A stretch of 64,000 nt of DNA from an uncultured Burkholderiales bacterium. GTDB taxonomy: Bacteria > Pseudomonadota > Gammaproteobacteria > Burkholderiales > Burkholderiaceae_C. Position 1 is the stretch's first letter; the number at the start of each line of letters is the position of its first letter. Where the stretch lies: contig CAIQHG010000048.1 in the NCBI GenBank assembly GCA_903871545.1, positions 35,770-99,769 of the forward strand. Direction: 5' to 3'. Shown in pieces: positions 25,857 to 37,800 of the stretch. A program made the position numbers and the translations under genes. The notes under the pieces were generated by a model. The model did no database searches. It was not told the origin of the DNA and worked only from the letters and a program-made list of their open reading frames with translations.

Positions 25857-26285
25857 GTGTTTCAAGGCGCATCATCACTCAGCTTAGACGGGAAGGGTCG
25901 GTTATCGATCCCTACCCGCTATAGGGATGTGCTGAGTGCAACAGCTTCAGGTCAACTAACCGTTACCAAACATCCTCATGGTTGTTTGATGGTGTTTGCA
26001 CGTCCTGAATGGGAAAGATTTAGCTCACGAATATCCAATTTACCGATGTCTGCGCAGTGGTGGAAAAGAATCTTTCTTGGCAATGCGATGGATGTGGAGA
26101 TGGATGCAACAGGTCGCGTATTAATTTCTCCAGAGCTTAGAGTTGCAGGCGGGTTAACCAAAGAAATTGTTTTACTCGGCATGGGTACCCACTGCGAGTT
26201 GTGGGACCGAGCAACTTACGAAGAACAAGAAGCCAAAGCATTGCAAGGAGAGATGCCCGATGTGTTCAAGGAATTTTCTTTTTGA
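25857..26285 (+). CDS. mraZ: Transcriptional regulator MraZ
   Basis: 142 aa made of two SpoVT/AbrB-like halves, with the family start MFQGASSLSLDGKGRLSIPTRYR and the second-half motif MDATGRVLISPELR. It forms a ring that binds the direct repeats upstream of the dcw operon and represses it. GTG start behind AAGGGG. First gene of the cluster; rsmH begins 9 bp after its stop. Confidence 0.96.
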   Translation: MFQGASSLSLDGKGRLSIPTRYRDVLSATASGQLTVTKHPHGCLMVFARPEWERFSSRISNLPMSAQWWKRIFLGNAMDVEMDATGRVLISPELRVAGGLTKEIVLLGMGTHCELWDRATYEEQEAKALQGEMPDVFKEFSF

Positions 26286-26294
26286 AGGAACCTA

Positions 26295-27212
26295 GTGACC
26301 CCCCAATGGACACACACTTCTGTGATGCTATCAGAGGCCCTAGAGGCGCTAGCGATCCACAGGGACGATACGTACATCGATGCCACGTTTGGGCGCGGCG
26401 GGCACGCGCGGGAGATTTTGAAAAAACTCTCAAGCCAGGGGAAGCTGATTGCTTTCGACAAGGATTTGGAGGCAGTGAAAGCAGCTCAGGAGATGGGGGA
26501 CGAACGGCTAAAGATCCATCACAGCGGTTTCAGCGCCATTTGCGAACTCCCACCAAGCTCTGTGGCTGGAGTGCTTTTGGACTTGGGCGTCAGCTCACCT
26601 CAAATCGACAATCCTGTCAGGGGTTTTTCATTTCGGTTCGATGGGCCTTTGGATATGCGAATGGACTCGACCAGGGGAGAGAGCTTAGAGCAGTGGTTAA
26701 ACAAAGTATCAGTAGAGGAGATGGCCCGAGTGATTCGTGATTACGGGGAGGAAAGATTTGCGAATTCAATCGCAAAAGCGATTGTGCAGCGCCGCGAAGA
26801 AAAAGGTTTGCCAAGCGGGACCGCTGAGTTGGCAAGGTTGATTGGCGAGCATGTAAAAACAAGGGAGTACGGACAAGACCCTGCAACCCGAACGTTTCAA
26901 GCGTTTCGAATTCATATCAACCAAGAGCTTGAAGAACTCAAAGTTGCGCTAAAGGGCGTGATTAACGTCTTAAGACCAGAGGGGCGTTTGGCTGTAATTA
27001 GTTTTCATTCCTTGGAGGACCGAATCGTTAAACAATTCATTGCAAGTCACTCCAAAGATGAGTACGACAGACGTCGACCGTTTGAGCCACCAAAAGTAAT
27101 GGCTTTAAAAGCGTTGGGACGGGTGCGTGCATCACCACAGGAGGTGAAGGTAAACCCAAGGAGCAGGAGTGCGATTCTTCGTATCGCACAAAGAATAGGG
27201 CCAAGTTTGTGA
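26295..27212 (+). CDS. rsmH: 16S rRNA m4C1402 methyltransferase RsmH (MraW)
   Basis: 305 aa SAM-dependent enzyme that N4-methylates C1402 of 16S rRNA. Motifs: [27 protein letters not shown] for SAM binding, [19 protein letters not shown], and C-terminal [15 protein letters not shown] start with GAAGGAA upstream. Overlaps ftsL by 4 nt. Confidence 0.97.
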   Translation: MTPQWTHTSVMLSEALEALAIHRDDTYIDATFGRGGHAREILKKLSSQGKLIAFDKDLEAVKAAQEMGDERLKIHHSGFSAICELPPSSVAGVLLDLGVSSPQIDNPVRGFSFRFDGPLDMRMDSTRGESLEQWLNKVSVEEMARVIRDYGEERFANSIAKAIVQRREEKGLPSGTAELARLIGEHVKTREYGQDPATRTFQAFRIHINQELEELKVALKGVINVLRPEGRLAVISFHSLEDRIVKQFIASHSKDEYDRRRPFEPPKVMALKALGRVRASPQEVKVNPRSRSAILRIAQRIGPSL

Positions 27213-27520
27213 CACGTATTAATTTGTTGCTGTTATTTGCTGTGGTGGCGAGTGCACTGTACTTGGTGAGGACTCAGTACGAGTCCAGAAAACTCGTCAC
27301 TGAGCTTGACCGAGCAAATGCGCAGGCTCATAAATTAGAAGTTGAGTATGGCCGCTTAGACGTGCAACGGGGAGCTGAGGCAACGCCTGTAAGAGTTGAG
27401 AAACTGGCGCGTGAAAAATTAAGAATGCGACCCATTACTCCTGCAATCACCATGTACGCAACGCCTCGCGGTGATGTGTCTAAGTTAGGTGGATTGGCTA
27501 ATTTTGGAGAGGCGCCGTGA
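27209..27520 (+). CDS. ftsL: Cell division protein FtsL
   Basis: 103-aa bitopic membrane protein: one N-terminal transmembrane helix (about residues 4-20) and a periplasmic coiled coil ([29 protein letters not shown]). It joins FtsB and FtsQ at the divisome. GTG start overlapping the rsmH stop; its own stop overlaps ftsI by 4 nt. The position between rsmH and ftsI settles the identity. Confidence 0.94.
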   Translation: MTRINLLLLFAVVASALYLVRTQYESRKLVTELDRANAQAHKLEVEYGRLDVQRGAEATPVRVEKLAREKLRMRPITPAITMYATPRGDVSKLGGLANFGEAP

Positions 27521-29250
27521 TCGGTAGAAGCGTTAAATACACCTCTAGTCCTTTGCTTGCGAGTAAGACGCCGATATGGCGCAGTCAATTCATCGTAGCT
27601 GCAATAGCGCTTGGATTTTTAGCACTCGTTGCAAGGGCTGCGTATGTGCAGGTTTTAGACAACGCTTTTTTTAAGCACCAAGGAGCTGTGCGGTTTATAA
27701 GAACCTTAGATTTACCTGCCAACAGAGGGAAAATTTTAGACCGAAATGGTCTGATTATGGCCTCTAGCGTCCCGGTCCCGAGCATTTGGGCCAGCCCCGA
27801 GGGGATCGACCGGGATCCGCAAAAATTAAAGCAGTTGTCTGGCTTATTGGGGCTCAGTCCAGCAGAGTTGGAGAAAAAACTCCAAGACGAAGATAAGAGT
27901 TTTGTCTGGCTAAAGCGACAAGTAGAGGAGCCCATTGCCCAACAAATAACAGAGCTAAAAATTAAAGGCGTTTTCTCCAGAATGGAGTACAAACGCGTCT
28001 ATCCTGAGGGGGACGCAGCCGCTCACATCGTAGGATTTACAAACGTAGAGAATAACGGTCAAGAGGGTTTGGAGCTCACCTTTAACTCTCAGCTCGGGGG
28101 CAAGCCTGGAACACGGCAAGTCATAAAGAACCGACTTGGACAAGTAGTTGAAGATATCGGAGAAATGGTCCCACCCCTGGACGGGCGTGACCTGCAACTG
28201 AGTATTGACTCAAAGATACAATTTTTTGCATACGAGAAGCTCAAAGAAGCCGTGATTCAGCACAGGGCACAAGCGGGCAGCGTGGTTGTCTTAGACGTAC
28301 AAAACGCAGAAGTTTTGGCGCTTGCCAACTATCCAAGTTTCTCACCCGATAAAAGAGACAAACTCACCGGTGAACAGCTCAGGAATAGAGCTCTCACTGA
28401 TACCTTTGAGCCGGGCTCAACGATGAAACCCTTTGTGGTGGGACTTGCTCTTGAGCGAGGCGTAGTCAAACCAGAGACCATGATTCAAACTGGAAGTGGT
28501 CATTTAAATATGTCGGGCGTGGTGATATCAGACTCACACCCGCACGGAACAATCAGTGTTCGCGAAGTGATACAAAAATCGAGCAATATCGGGGCCGTAA
28601 AAATAGCCTTGCAAATGCAACCAAAAGATATGTGGGAGATTTACACCCAGGTGGGTTTTGGACAAAGGCCTCAAGTTCCATTTCCAGGAGCCGGTTCTGG
28701 AAGATTGAGGGCCTACAAAACTTGGCGCCCTATTGAGCAAGCAACCATGAGCTACGGGTATGGTCTGTCCACCAGCCTTTTTCAACTCGCACAAGCCTAC
28801 ACCGTATTTGCTGCAGACGGGGAAATCATCCCAATGAGTCTGATTAAGCGAAAAGAAAAACCGGTTGGCGCAAAAATTTTAAGTGCATCAAACGCTTCTG
28901 AGCTGAGGGGGATGCTGCACATGGTGACGGGTCCAGGGGGAACCGCGCCGCTTGCGCAAACCATGGGCTACTCAGTGGGCGGCAAAACAGGTACCGCACA
29001 CAAGCAGGAGGGTAAGGGGTACTCGAGTAATAAATATAGAGGATTTTTTGTAGGTTTAGCACCAATTGAGCAGCCCAGAATAGTTGTTGCGGTCATGATA
29101 GATGAACCATCCGATGGGGTTTATTTTGGCGGCGAAAATGCGGCTCCCGTTTTTAGTCAAACGGTGCAACAGACGCTCAGGTTACTGGGGGTTCAACCCG
29201 ACATGGCTGTGAAGCCACAAGTTTTTAGTGCTGAAAAGGAATCTTTGTGA
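27517..29250 (+). CDS. ftsI: Division-specific peptidoglycan transpeptidase FtsI (PBP3)
   Basis: 577 aa class B penicillin-binding protein. Transmembrane helix at about 24-46, dimerisation/pedestal domain with RGKILDRNG, then the transpeptidase domain with STMK (301-304), SSN (355-357) and KTG (490-492). Cross-links septal peptidoglycan together with FtsW. GTG start; 4-nt overlaps on both sides. Confidence 0.97.
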   Translation: MIGRSVKYTSSPLLASKTPIWRSQFIVAAIALGFLALVARAAYVQVLDNAFFKHQGAVRFIRTLDLPANRGKILDRNGLIMASSVPVPSIWASPEGIDRDPQKLKQLSGLLGLSPAELEKKLQDEDKSFVWLKRQVEEPIAQQITELKIKGVFSRMEYKRVYPEGDAAAHIVGFTNVENNGQEGLELTFNSQLGGKPGTRQVIKNRLGQVVEDIGEMVPPLDGRDLQLSIDSKIQFFAYEKLKEAVIQHRAQAGSVVVLDVQNAEVLALANYPSFSPDKRDKLTGEQLRNRALTDTFEPGSTMKPFVVGLALERGVVKPETMIQTGSGHLNMSGVVISDSHPHGTISVREVIQKSSNIGAVKIALQMQPKDMWEIYTQVGFGQRPQVPFPGAGSGRLRAYKTWRPIEQATMSYGYGLSTSLFQLAQAYTVFAADGEIIPMSLIKRKEKPVGAKILSASNASELRGMLHMVTGPGGTAPLAQTMGYSVGGKTGTAHKQEGKGYSSNKYRGFFVGLAPIEQPRIVVAVMIDEPSDGVYFGGENAAPVFSQTVQQTLRLLGVQPDMAVKPQVFSAEKESL

Positions 29251-30827
29251 TTTCAACACTTAAAACACCTGTGCAAGCGGCGCGTTGGTTGCAAGACAAA
29301 GTTAGTGGGGATTTGAGCCCCGACAGTAGACGTATTAAAAGGGGTGACGGCTTTGTAGCTTGGCCGGGATACGCCTTTGATGCTAGAGTCTTTGTTCAAA
29401 ACGCATTAGAGCAGGGTGCAAACGCTTGTCTAATAGAGGATGAGGGGGTCGCTCCTTTTAGCCAAAACGCGAGTTGGAAAGAGTCAAACGTTGCTTCATA
29501 CAAAGGACTTAAGGCTGATTGCGGTCGTATTGCAGATGAGTATTACGGTAGACCCAGTGAGGCATTAAAAGTACTGGCCGTGACCGGCACCAACGGAAAA
29601 ACCTCAATCGCTTGGTGGCTTGGTTGCGCGCTGGAGTTACTCGGCGCAAAGTGCTGCGTTATCGGTACCCTTGGTGTGGGTGAGTTACCCAACAAGCATG
29701 AGCAAAGCGTTTCACAAGCGTTGTCTAAATTTAAATCCAATGGGCTTACAACGCCAGATCCTTTGACGCTGCAAAGTAGTTTGAAGCAATTCAAAGAAAA
29801 GGGCTTTGAGTACTGCGCGCTAGAAGCCTCCTCGATAGGGATCGCGGAGAACAGGTTGAGCGGGACTCGAATTGATACTGCAATTTTTTCGAACCTAAGT
29901 AGGGATCATTTGGACTATCACCCGAGTATGGACGAGTACTGGAGTGTTAAAGAATCTTTATTTGAATGGCCCAATCTCAAAAACGCTGTGATCAACTTAG
30001 ATGACCCTAAAGGTCTTGAGTTGTATGAAAATCTAATGTTGAAGAAGGATTCAAATTTAACTCTCATAGGATACGGTCAACACAATAAATCAAATCTCCA
30101 AGCAAGTGAGATTGCGTATCCAAACGAATGGGGTGGTTTGAGTTTTAAGGTGACCTATACCGATCAACTTTCTTTGGTGCAAAGTGGTGTGTTGGTAACT
30201 AAGTTTCTAGGTCTTTATAACTTATCAAATTTACTGGCGGTGATTGGAACAATGTGCGCGCAAGGGCACAGTTTGAAAGCTGTAATAGACAAGTGCATGC
30301 AACTGCGCCCTGTGCCTGGGCGCATGCAGCGAATTGAGAGCTCTAGCAGCGCAGTTCCAACCGTGATCGTCGATTACGCGCACACGCCAGACGCATTAGC
30401 CAAAACCCTTCAAAGCCTCATACCCCTTAAAGAAAAAATAAAGGGGAGACTACATTGTTTGATTGGGTGTGGGGGTGAGCGAGACGCGGGCAAACGCCCT
30501 CAGATGGCTAAATTTGCAAACGAGTACGCTGACTCTATCATGCTCACCTCTGACAACCCCAGAGGCGAGAGCGCACAGGCCATAGTTGATGACATGCTGA
30601 GTGGGCTCAGCTCGCTACCTAACCCCAAAGTAGAGGTAGAGCTAGATAGAGCGCTTGCAATCATAAAAATCATTGGCCGTGCAAGGAGCGAAGACATTGT
30701 GTTGATTGCTGGCAAAGGGCATGAAAACTACCAAGATATCAATGGCATCAAACTTCCGTTTTCGGATGCAGAGCACGCCGTAGCTGCAATGCTCAGTGAG
30801 CAACGCAAGCGAGAGGTTCAGCCATGA
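29247..30827 (+). CDS. murE: UDP-MurNAc-L-Ala-D-Glu:meso-DAP ligase MurE
   Basis: 526 aa Mur ligase that adds the third residue of the stem peptide. ATP loop GTNGKTS at 114-120; the DNPR motif (436-439) in TSDNPRGESAQ marks meso-diaminopimelate specificity. GTG start overlapping ftsI, and a 4-nt overlap with murF. Confidence 0.97.
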   Translation: MISTLKTPVQAARWLQDKVSGDLSPDSRRIKRGDGFVAWPGYAFDARVFVQNALEQGANACLIEDEGVAPFSQNASWKESNVASYKGLKADCGRIADEYYGRPSEALKVLAVTGTNGKTSIAWWLGCALELLGAKCCVIGTLGVGELPNKHEQSVSQALSKFKSNGLTTPDPLTLQSSLKQFKEKGFEYCALEASSIGIAENRLSGTRIDTAIFSNLSRDHLDYHPSMDEYWSVKESLFEWPNLKNAVINLDDPKGLELYENLMLKKDSNLTLIGYGQHNKSNLQASEIAYPNEWGGLSFKVTYTDQLSLVQSGVLVTKFLGLYNLSNLLAVIGTMCAQGHSLKAVIDKCMQLRPVPGRMQRIESSSSAVPTVIVDYAHTPDALAKTLQSLIPLKEKIKGRLHCLIGCGGERDAGKRPQMAKFANEYADSIMLTSDNPRGESAQAIVDDMLSGLSSLPNPKVEVELDRALAIIKIIGRARSEDIVLIAGKGHENYQDINGIKLPFSDAEHAVAAMLSEQRKREVQP

Positions 30828-32449
30828 GCTCAAGTCAAAAAGAACTCATGAACTTAACCCTTGCCGAAGTTGCAGCCATGTTAGGTGATTCAGCAAGCAA
30901 TGATTTAAACGCTACAAACACAAAGGGAGTCAGCCGAATAATCGGCAACGAATCTGCTGGAGTGCAGCGAATTCAAATGGACTCAAGAAATGTTCAAGTA
31001 GGCGATCTCTTCATTGCATTAAAGGGTGAAAGATTTGACGCTCATGATTTCTTAAAAGATATTGCAACTGTGGAGGGTGTGTGCGCACTGGTTAAAGAGA
31101 ATGCGAGTGAGAGCGTTTTGTCGCTCTCTATTAACGCTATCTGCGTCGAAGACACCCTCGCCTGTCTGGGGCAACTCGCGGCTGCGTGGCGTCTTAAGCA
31201 CATGGTGCCTCTCATTGCCGTAACAGGCAGTAATGGTAAAACAACTGTAACGCAAATGATTGCGAGTGTCTTAAAGGAACACGCAGGCGAGGACGCGTTG
31301 GCTACGAAGGGCAACTTAAATAATAACATCGGGGTTCCACAAACTCTTCTTAGACTCAGAGCGCACCATACCTGCGCTGTGGCGGAGTTGGGTATGAACC
31401 ACCCAGGTGAGATTGCTTATTTGGCTGACTTAGTCAAACCCAGTGTCGCCTTGGTCAATAATGCCCAACGCGAGCATCAAGAGTTTATGAACTCTGTTGA
31501 AGCGGTTGCGATTGAAAATGCACAGGTTATTAAGTCTTTGACCAAAGACGGAATTGCCGTGTTTCCTGCCGACGATGAATACTCGGCCCTTTGGGCTTCT
31601 ATGTGCGAGCAAAATAAATACATGACTTTTTCAACAGGTCAGGTATTTGCACAAAGCTCTTTTGCGTTGGGCGCAGAAGTCAAGCGAGACTCTGATATCT
31701 GTTTATTAAGTGCAGATTTCTCAGGGGGAGGGTGGCACATAAAAGTAAAAACCCCTCTTGGAATTGTTGAGACAAAGTTGCAAATTGCAGGCCAACATAA
31801 TGTTAAAAATGCTCTCGCCGCAATAAGCTCTTGCATAGCAATGGGGGTGCCCTTGGATGAAATATCTAAGGGGCTAGAGAGTTTTGAGCCGGTTAAGGGC
31901 CGCTCTCGCTCGGTTGAGTTAAAGATTGGCGAGAGAGCTATTGTTGTCGTTGATGATACGTACAACGCAAATCCCGATTCAGTTCTTGCCGCCATTGATG
32001 TTTTATCAAGTATGAGTGTACCTAGGCTTTTGGTGCTTGGAGATATGGGTGAGGTGGGCAGTGAAGGCCCTCAGTACCACACTGAGGTCGGCACCTACGC
32101 AGCGTCTAAAGGAGTTACTGCCCTATACGCAGTGGGGGAGCTTACTAAACACAGCGTTATTGCTTTTAATAATGCTTTAAAAGAGTTTGATGTGCAAAGC
32201 AATCACCATAAGCAAGATCAAAAAAGAGGTCTTCATTTTGATTCAATGCAAGCTCTAAATAGCGAAATCAAAAACATATCTGTGATTTACACCAGTTTAT
32301 TGGTCAAAGGCTCGCGCTTCATGAAAATGGAGAATTTCGTGAGTGAAATAGAAAAATTGTCTCAGATAAAAACTAGTTCAATTGCAAATCTGAATACACA
32401 TCCAAATGCGCTGAAGAGTGCTCATATTGAGGAGGGCGCATGCTCTTAA
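30824..32449 (+). CDS. murF: UDP-MurNAc-tripeptide:D-Ala-D-Ala ligase MurF
   Basis: 541 aa Mur ligase that completes the pentapeptide. ATP loop GSNGKTT at 135-141 and a [12 protein letters not shown] motif in the C-terminal domain. It is somewhat longer than the roughly 450-470 aa norm, with loops near residues 25-50 and a tail after about 505. Its 3' end overlaps mraY by 10 nt. Confidence 0.96.
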   Translation: MSSSQKELMNLTLAEVAAMLGDSASNDLNATNTKGVSRIIGNESAGVQRIQMDSRNVQVGDLFIALKGERFDAHDFLKDIATVEGVCALVKENASESVLSLSINAICVEDTLACLGQLAAAWRLKHMVPLIAVTGSNGKTTVTQMIASVLKEHAGEDALATKGNLNNNIGVPQTLLRLRAHHTCAVAELGMNHPGEIAYLADLVKPSVALVNNAQREHQEFMNSVEAVAIENAQVIKSLTKDGIAVFPADDEYSALWASMCEQNKYMTFSTGQVFAQSSFALGAEVKRDSDICLLSADFSGGGWHIKVKTPLGIVETKLQIAGQHNVKNALAAISSCIAMGVPLDEISKGLESFEPVKGRSRSVELKIGERAIVVVDDTYNANPDSVLAAIDVLSSMSVPRLLVLGDMGEVGSEGPQYHTEVGTYAASKGVTALYAVGELTKHSVIAFNNALKEFDVQSNHHKQDQKRGLHFDSMQALNSEIKNISVIYTSLLVKGSRFMKMENFVSEIEKLSQIKTSSIANLNTHPNALKSAHIEEGACS

Positions 32450-33618
32450 ATCTTGCCATTTGGCTACAAAACTTATCTCCTGATTTAGGGTTCTTTCGAG
32501 TCTTTCAATACATCACTTTTAGGGCGGTGATGGGGGCTATGACTGCTTTATTGATTGGGTTGGTGGCGGGCCCCTTTGTGATCAGAAAACTTACCGCATT
32601 AAAGATTGGGCAACCCATCCGTGAGTACGGAATTCAAGAGCACCTGAGCAAGAGTGGAACGCCAACGATGGGGGGGGTGTTGATACTCATTGGAATTTTT
32701 TCATCAACTCTTTTGTGGGCGGATTTGACAAACCGTTTCATATGGATAGTGATGATTGTGACGTTTGGATTTGGTTTGATTGGGTGGGCGGATGACTGGC
32801 GCAAAGTGGTTGATAAAAACCCGGAAGGTATGCCATCACGTGAAAAATATTTATGGCAATCCGTGATTGGTTTGGTAGCTGCAATTTGTCTGGTATTTAG
32901 TATTTCTGAGAATTCCAATTACAGAGTGTTTGAACTATTTGTCACTTGGGTTCAATCTGGTTTTGATGTAAGTTTGCCGCCTAAAGCGGGTCTTTTATTG
33001 CCCTTTTTCAAGGAGATTAGTTACCCACTTGGTGTATTGGGGTTTGTGGTGCTGACTTATTTGGTCATCGTTGGATCCAGCAACGCTGTGAACCTAACGG
33101 ACGGTTTGGACGGACTTGCGATCATGACCGTTGTAATGGTTGGCTCGGCCCTTGGGGTATTCGCATATGTGACGGGGAGCGCCGTGTATTCTAAATATCT
33201 GCTGCTCCCACACATTTCGGGATCGGGGGAGTTGATGGTCTTTTGCGCCGCAATGGCCGGGTCGGGTTTAGCGTTTCTTTGGTTCAACACATTTCCCGCT
33301 CAGGTATTTATGGGTGACGTAGGGGCACTTGCGCTGGGCGGCGCGCTGGGCACGATTGCCGTTATTGTTCGCCAAGAGATAGTCCTATTTATTATGGGCG
33401 GGATCTTCGTTGTAGAGGCACTCTCAGTCATTATCCAAGTTGGGTACTTTAAGTACACCAAGAGAAAATACGGGCAGGGTATAAGAATTTTACGGATGGC
33501 GCCTTTGCACCATCACTTTGAGAAAAGTGGATGGAAAGAGACTCAGGTTGTGGTGCGTTTTTGGATCATCACAATGCTTTTGTGTTTAGTGGGTTTATCA
33601 ACTTTAAAGCTTAGGTAA
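32440..33618 (+). CDS. mraY: Phospho-MurNAc-pentapeptide translocase MraY
   Basis: 392 aa polytopic inner-membrane enzyme that makes lipid I by transferring phospho-MurNAc-pentapeptide to undecaprenyl phosphate. Catalytic-loop motifs: [28 protein letters not shown] and [10 protein letters not shown], plus the late PLHHHFE histidine motif. Ends 11 bp before murD. Confidence 0.98.
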   Translation: MLLNLAIWLQNLSPDLGFFRVFQYITFRAVMGAMTALLIGLVAGPFVIRKLTALKIGQPIREYGIQEHLSKSGTPTMGGVLILIGIFSSTLLWADLTNRFIWIVMIVTFGFGLIGWADDWRKVVDKNPEGMPSREKYLWQSVIGLVAAICLVFSISENSNYRVFELFVTWVQSGFDVSLPPKAGLLLPFFKEISYPLGVLGFVVLTYLVIVGSSNAVNLTDGLDGLAIMTVVMVGSALGVFAYVTGSAVYSKYLLLPHISGSGELMVFCAAMAGSGLAFLWFNTFPAQVFMGDVGALALGGALGTIAVIVRQEIVLFIMGGIFVVEALSVIIQVGYFKYTKRKYGQGIRILRMAPLHHHFEKSGWKETQVVVRFWIITMLLCLVGLSTLKLR

Positions 33619-33629
33619 ATTTTTTAAGT

Positions 33630-35375
33630 ATGCATCTTTTAAAAGATCAGCACGTTTTGATTTTAGGGCTCGGGGCTTCTGGACTTGCTATGGCACGGTG
33701 GTGTTACGGCAACGGAGCCTTTGTGACCGTAGCTGATACACGCGCACAGCCGCCTTATTTAATTCATTTAAAGAGTGAGTGTCCTAACGCGCGCTTTGTG
33801 GGTGCAGAGCTGACAGCTGAGTTGTTAGATGAGCACGTTGAGCACTCACAGCCTAATGATCCAGCTGGAGCAACTGGGGTAGAAAATCGTGCATCCAAAG
33901 GCCCTGTAAAAGCAGTATTTAAAAGCCCAGGCTTAAGTCCAGATCAAGTAGCTCCCGTATGGAACCAGGCAAAGTCAATTGGACTTTGGGTTGGTACAGA
34001 ATTAAGTCTGTTTAGTCACGCTTTAGAAAGGCTTAAAAAGGACTGTGGATATGAGCCGACTGTGCTGGGCGTAACTGGCACGAACGGTAAAACAACGGTT
34101 ACGTCGCTTACCCATCAGATGCTGCAGCGAGGAGGAGTTAGAAGTGCAATAGCAGGCAATATAGGCCCAACGATGTTGGACACGTTGGCTGAAAAACTAG
34201 TGGAGCAAAACGCATACAACCAAAGCTTAAAAGAGAAGTCACTAGAACGAAATCAAGATCAAGATCAAGACCAAGACCAAGAGATTGATGCAGACGCGCA
34301 CGCAGAACAATCAATCTGCAAATTACCCCAAGCCTGGGTACTTGAGCTATCTAGCTTTCAACTAAACGATACACAAGACTTTGACCCAACCAGTGCAGTC
34401 GTGTTGAACATCACAGAGGATCATCTCGACTGGCACGGTGATATGCAGGCCTACGCTCAAGCGAAGTCCAATATTTTTGGGAAACACACTGCAAGGATAC
34501 TGTGTAGAGATAGTGATTTAGCCCTCACCTTAAAACCGGTTGAATTATTAGAAAAAGAGCGTAAAAAAGCTAAACAGCAAGCTGAGCAAAATGATGAAAA
34601 ATGGTTTGAGCCTGAGGTGATCACGTTTGGAAGTGACCTGCCGACTGTGCCAGGCGACTACGGATTGGAGAGCGTAAACGGCATGACGTGGCTTGTCAAA
34701 GCCGTGGATCCCAATGAGGATGAAAACGAGCCAAGAACTCGTAAAAGAAAATTAGAGGCACTCAGCGATGCGCTTTTAATTCAGCGCTTGATGCCCTCAG
34801 ATGCGCTTCGCATTAGGGGCTCACACAATGCGTTAAATGCACTAGCCGCTCTTGCCCTATGCGCTACGACAAAGGCCACTAAACTGGGCCACGGTCCAAT
34901 GCTTTATGCGCTTCGAGAATACAAAGGCGAGCCCCACCGGGTAGAGCCAGTTGCAAGGATCAATGAGGTCGAATACTTTGATGACAGTAAAGGCACCAAC
35001 GTTGGAGCAACACTAGCGGCAATCAATGGTTTAGGCGCTGAGTATTCTTTGCTTGTTATCCTAGGAGGTGAAGGCAAAGGACAAGACTTTAATCCCTTAT
35101 CAAAGCCACTTGCGAAATACGCCAAACTCGTGGTGCTTCTCGGGCGAGACGCTCCCCTAATAGAGGAGGTTTTAAAGGATTGCCAAGTCAAGACAGTGCG
35201 AGCTGAGAGCATGCAAGAGGCAGTAGGCATGGCCCACAACCACGCAGGCCAGGGCGACGCAGTACTGATGTCACCCGCTTGTGCCAGTTTTGATATGTTC
35301 AAAAATTATGAACACAGAGCACAAGTATTTGTAGAAGCAGTCAAAGCTTTAGCGCTTGAAGGGGGTACCGTATGA
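33630..35375 (+). CDS. murD: UDP-MurNAc-L-Ala:D-Glu ligase MurD with low-complexity inserts
   Basis: 581 aa, clearly longer than the usual 440-510. The N-terminal UDP-binding fold ([16 protein letters not shown]) and ATP loop GTNGKTT (150-156) are intact, as are LELSSFQL and the late [11 protein letters not shown] and GGEGKGQDF motifs. Extra sequence sits at about 70-94, 190-232 (including four QD repeats encoded by GATCAA/GACCAA hexamers) and 305-355. Core catalytic motifs are preserved, so it is expected to be active. ftsW overlaps its stop. Confidence 0.95.
   Translation: MHLLKDQHVLILGLGASGLAMARWCYGNGAFVTVADTRAQPPYLIHLKSECPNARFVGAELTAELLDEHVEHSQPNDPAGATGVENRASKGPVKAVFKSPGLSPDQVAPVWNQAKSIGLWVGTELSLFSHALERLKKDCGYEPTVLGVTGTNGKTTVTSLTHQMLQRGGVRSAIAGNIGPTMLDTLAEKLVEQNAYNQSLKEKSLERNQDQDQDQDQEIDADAHAEQSICKLPQAWVLELSSFQLNDTQDFDPTSAVVLNITEDHLDWHGDMQAYAQAKSNIFGKHTARILCRDSDLALTLKPVELLEKERKKAKQQAEQNDEKWFEPEVITFGSDLPTVPGDYGLESVNGMTWLVKAVDPNEDENEPRTRKRKLEALSDALLIQRLMPSDALRIRGSHNALNALAALALCATTKATKLGHGPMLYALREYKGEPHRVEPVARINEVEYFDDSKGTNVGATLAAINGLGAEYSLLVILGGEGKGQDFNPLSKPLAKYAKLVVLLGRDAPLIEEVLKDCQVKTVRAESMQEAVGMAHNHAGQGDAVLMSPACASFDMFKNYEHRAQVFVEAVKALALEGGTV
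34252..34285 (+). repeat. Hexamer microsatellite inside murD
   Basis: Tandem ATCAAG/ACCAAG-type hexamers encode [11 protein letters not shown]. The run falls in a variable surface loop between the ATP loop and the central-domain LELSSFQL motif. Confidence 0.8.
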
Positions 35376-36694
35376 GTCAGAACTCACGCTACGGCCATAC
35401 CCCGGCTGGACAAGATACGCAAAGAGGTACTAACCTCTTTAGTCGTTTAACCTCTTGGATAAGCGAGAGCTTTAGTAGCGCACCCAAAGTCGGAGTAGAC
35501 GCATTACCTGTTCGTGTTCATGGTCGTGAATTCGCAAGGACCGCAGTTGCCCCTGTCGGCATTAAGGGGTTTGATCAGACCTTGATAGGATCGATTGGGA
35601 CACTGTTGATATGCGGACTCATCATGGTGTATTCAGCATCTATTGCAATGCCCGATAACCCACATACGGCCCAGTTCTCACAGACTCACTACTTATTTAG
35701 ACACGCAATATCTTTGGTGATTGGATTTGTGGTTGCCCTTTTGGCTTTTCAAATCCCAATGGATGTGTGGGAGAAATATGCACCACATATTTTTGTAGGC
35801 TCCTTGGTGTTGCTGGTTCTGGTGCTAGTACCTTTCATTGGAAAGGGGGTCAACGGTGCAAGACGATGGATTGCTTTTGGAGTAATGAATTTTCAGCCCT
35901 CCGAGCTTGCCAAACTCGGGGTGCTTTTGTACGCTTCAAATTACATGGTCAGAAAAATGGATGTCAAGGAGAAATTCTTCGCCTCCGTAGCTCCAATGAG
36001 TATTGCTGTTGGATTGGCTGGATTTTTATTGCTCTATGAGCCCGATATGGGCGCCTTTATGGTTATTGCAGTGATTGCGATGGGTATCTTGTTCCTTGGG
36101 GGCGTGAATGCGCGAATGTTCTTTTTGATTGCTTTGGTGTTGGTGTGTGCGTTTGCGTTAATGATTTATTTCTCTGATTGGAGACGTGAGCGTATTTTTG
36201 CTTACCTAGACCCATGGAGTGAGAAGTATTCCCTTGGAAAGGGCTACCAACTCTCTCACTCCTTGATTGCTCTTGGGCGGGGAGAAATTTTTGGCGTTGG
36301 ATTGGGTGGAAGTGTAGAAAAACTGCATTGGCTACCTGAAGCACATACTGATTTTTTACTAGCTGTGATTGGTGAAGAATTTGGGTTTGTCGGTGTTTTT
36401 ACGATCATTGCTTTGTTTATGTGGCTTACGAGAAGAATTATGTATATCGGACGACAAGCAATCGCAATGGACCGTGTGTTCTCGGGCCTAGTCGCACAAG
36501 GTGTGGGCGTGTGGATGGGCTTTCAAGCTTTCATCAACATGGGAGTTAATTTAGGGGCGTTGCCGACCAAGGGTTTAACGCTGCCGTTGATGAGCTTTGG
36601 CGGATCTGCTATTTTGTTGAACTTAATTGCACTTGCCATTGTCTTGCGAGTGGACTATGAAAATCGTTTACTGATGCATGGGGGTAGGCTATGA
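35372..36694 (+). CDS. ftsW: Septal peptidoglycan glycosyltransferase FtsW
   Basis: 440 aa SEDS-family polytopic membrane enzyme that polymerises lipid II at the septum with FtsI. The N-terminal cytosolic segment of about 65 residues precedes the first helix ([18 protein letters not shown]). Motifs: [46 protein letters not shown] and a late [10 protein letters not shown]. 4-nt overlaps with murD and murG. Confidence 0.96.
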   Translation: MSQNSRYGHTPAGQDTQRGTNLFSRLTSWISESFSSAPKVGVDALPVRVHGREFARTAVAPVGIKGFDQTLIGSIGTLLICGLIMVYSASIAMPDNPHTAQFSQTHYLFRHAISLVIGFVVALLAFQIPMDVWEKYAPHIFVGSLVLLVLVLVPFIGKGVNGARRWIAFGVMNFQPSELAKLGVLLYASNYMVRKMDVKEKFFASVAPMSIAVGLAGFLLLYEPDMGAFMVIAVIAMGILFLGGVNARMFFLIALVLVCAFALMIYFSDWRRERIFAYLDPWSEKYSLGKGYQLSHSLIALGRGEIFGVGLGGSVEKLHWLPEAHTDFLLAVIGEEFGFVGVFTIIALFMWLTRRIMYIGRQAIAMDRVFSGLVAQGVGVWMGFQAFINMGVNLGALPTKGLTLPLMSFGGSAILLNLIALAIVLRVDYENRLLMHGGRL

Positions 36695-37800
36695 GTAGCG
36701 ATTTCTCCACTCAATCAGCGACTCTTATGCACCGCACTGCACTAGTTGTTGCTGGTGGCACAGGTGGGCATATCTTCCCAGGTTTAGCGCTTGCAGGGTT
36801 GCTGCGTGAAAGGGGCTGGACTGTGCACTGGGTAGGCGGTTTGGCTCCAAGTATGGAGAGCCAAATCGTGCCCAAGCAGGGCTTTGATTTCCGAGCCGTT
36901 GATTTCTCAGGAGTTCGGGGCAAAGGCTTGCGCACACTACTTGAATTGCCGATTCGCTTGGTTGGGGCCTGCATACAGAGCCTAAAAATCATACGTGAAT
37001 TACGCCCCGATGTACTCATTGGGCTGGGAGGCTACATAACGGTCCCCCCTTGTTTAGTGGCACTCATACTGGGCAAGCCTTTGGTGCTGCATGAGCAAAA
37101 CTCTGTTGCAGGAAGCGCAAATAAATTATTGGCTAAATTTGCTAAACACGTATTTTGTGCTTTCCCCGGAGTATTAAACGGTAAATGGGTAGGCAATCCG
37201 CTCAGACAAGATTTCAAAAATCAAGCCACCCCAGACAACAGACTCTTAAATAGACATGGCCCACTTCGACTACTAATCGTGGGGGGAAGTTTAGGTGCTC
37301 AAGCATTGAACAACTTGGTACCAAAGGCTTTAGCGCTCATACCAAAAGAGTCGCGTCCACGGGTCCTGCATCAAGGAGGAGCAAAACAAATAGAAGCCCT
37401 AAAAGAGGCTTACTCAAACGCAGGTTTATTAGAGGATGAGAATACTCAACTGGTTGCTTTTATTGATGATATGGCTAAGGCCTATATGGATGCAGATCTT
37501 GTTATTTGTAGGGCCGGGGCAAGTACGGTTTGCGAACTCGCAGCCCTTGGTGTAGCGGCTTTATACGTTCCCTTTCCCCACGCGGTGGACGATCACCAAA
37601 CTGTGAACGCAAAGTTTGTGGTGGACAGTGGGGGGGGGTGGCTCATGCAGCAAAAGGATCTAAGCGCCCAAAATCTCCACGACATGCTTATAAGTTTAGG
37701 TCGAGAAGAGATTTTGGAAAAAGCAAAGAACGCATATTTGATTAGAAAAGTTCAAGCCACTGAAGCAGTGGTCCAAGCCTGTGAGGAGATTGTGATTTGA
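36691..37800 (+). CDS. murG: Lipid II synthase MurG
   Basis: 369 aa peripheral inner-membrane GT28 glycosyltransferase that adds GlcNAc to lipid I. Glycine-rich donor and acceptor motifs: [17 protein letters not shown] near the start and [13 protein letters not shown] mid-protein; [35 protein letters not shown] nucleotide-binding sequence near residue 270-300. Overlaps murC. Confidence 0.97.
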   Translation: MSSDFSTQSATLMHRTALVVAGGTGGHIFPGLALAGLLRERGWTVHWVGGLAPSMESQIVPKQGFDFRAVDFSGVRGKGLRTLLELPIRLVGACIQSLKIIRELRPDVLIGLGGYITVPPCLVALILGKPLVLHEQNSVAGSANKLLAKFAKHVFCAFPGVLNGKWVGNPLRQDFKNQATPDNRLLNRHGPLRLLIVGGSLGAQALNNLVPKALALIPKESRPRVLHQGGAKQIEALKEAYSNAGLLEDENTQLVAFIDDMAKAYMDADLVICRAGASTVCELAALGVAALYVPFPHAVDDHQTVNAKFVVDSGGGWLMQQKDLSAQNLHDMLISLGREEILEKAKNAYLIRKVQATEAVVQACEEIVI

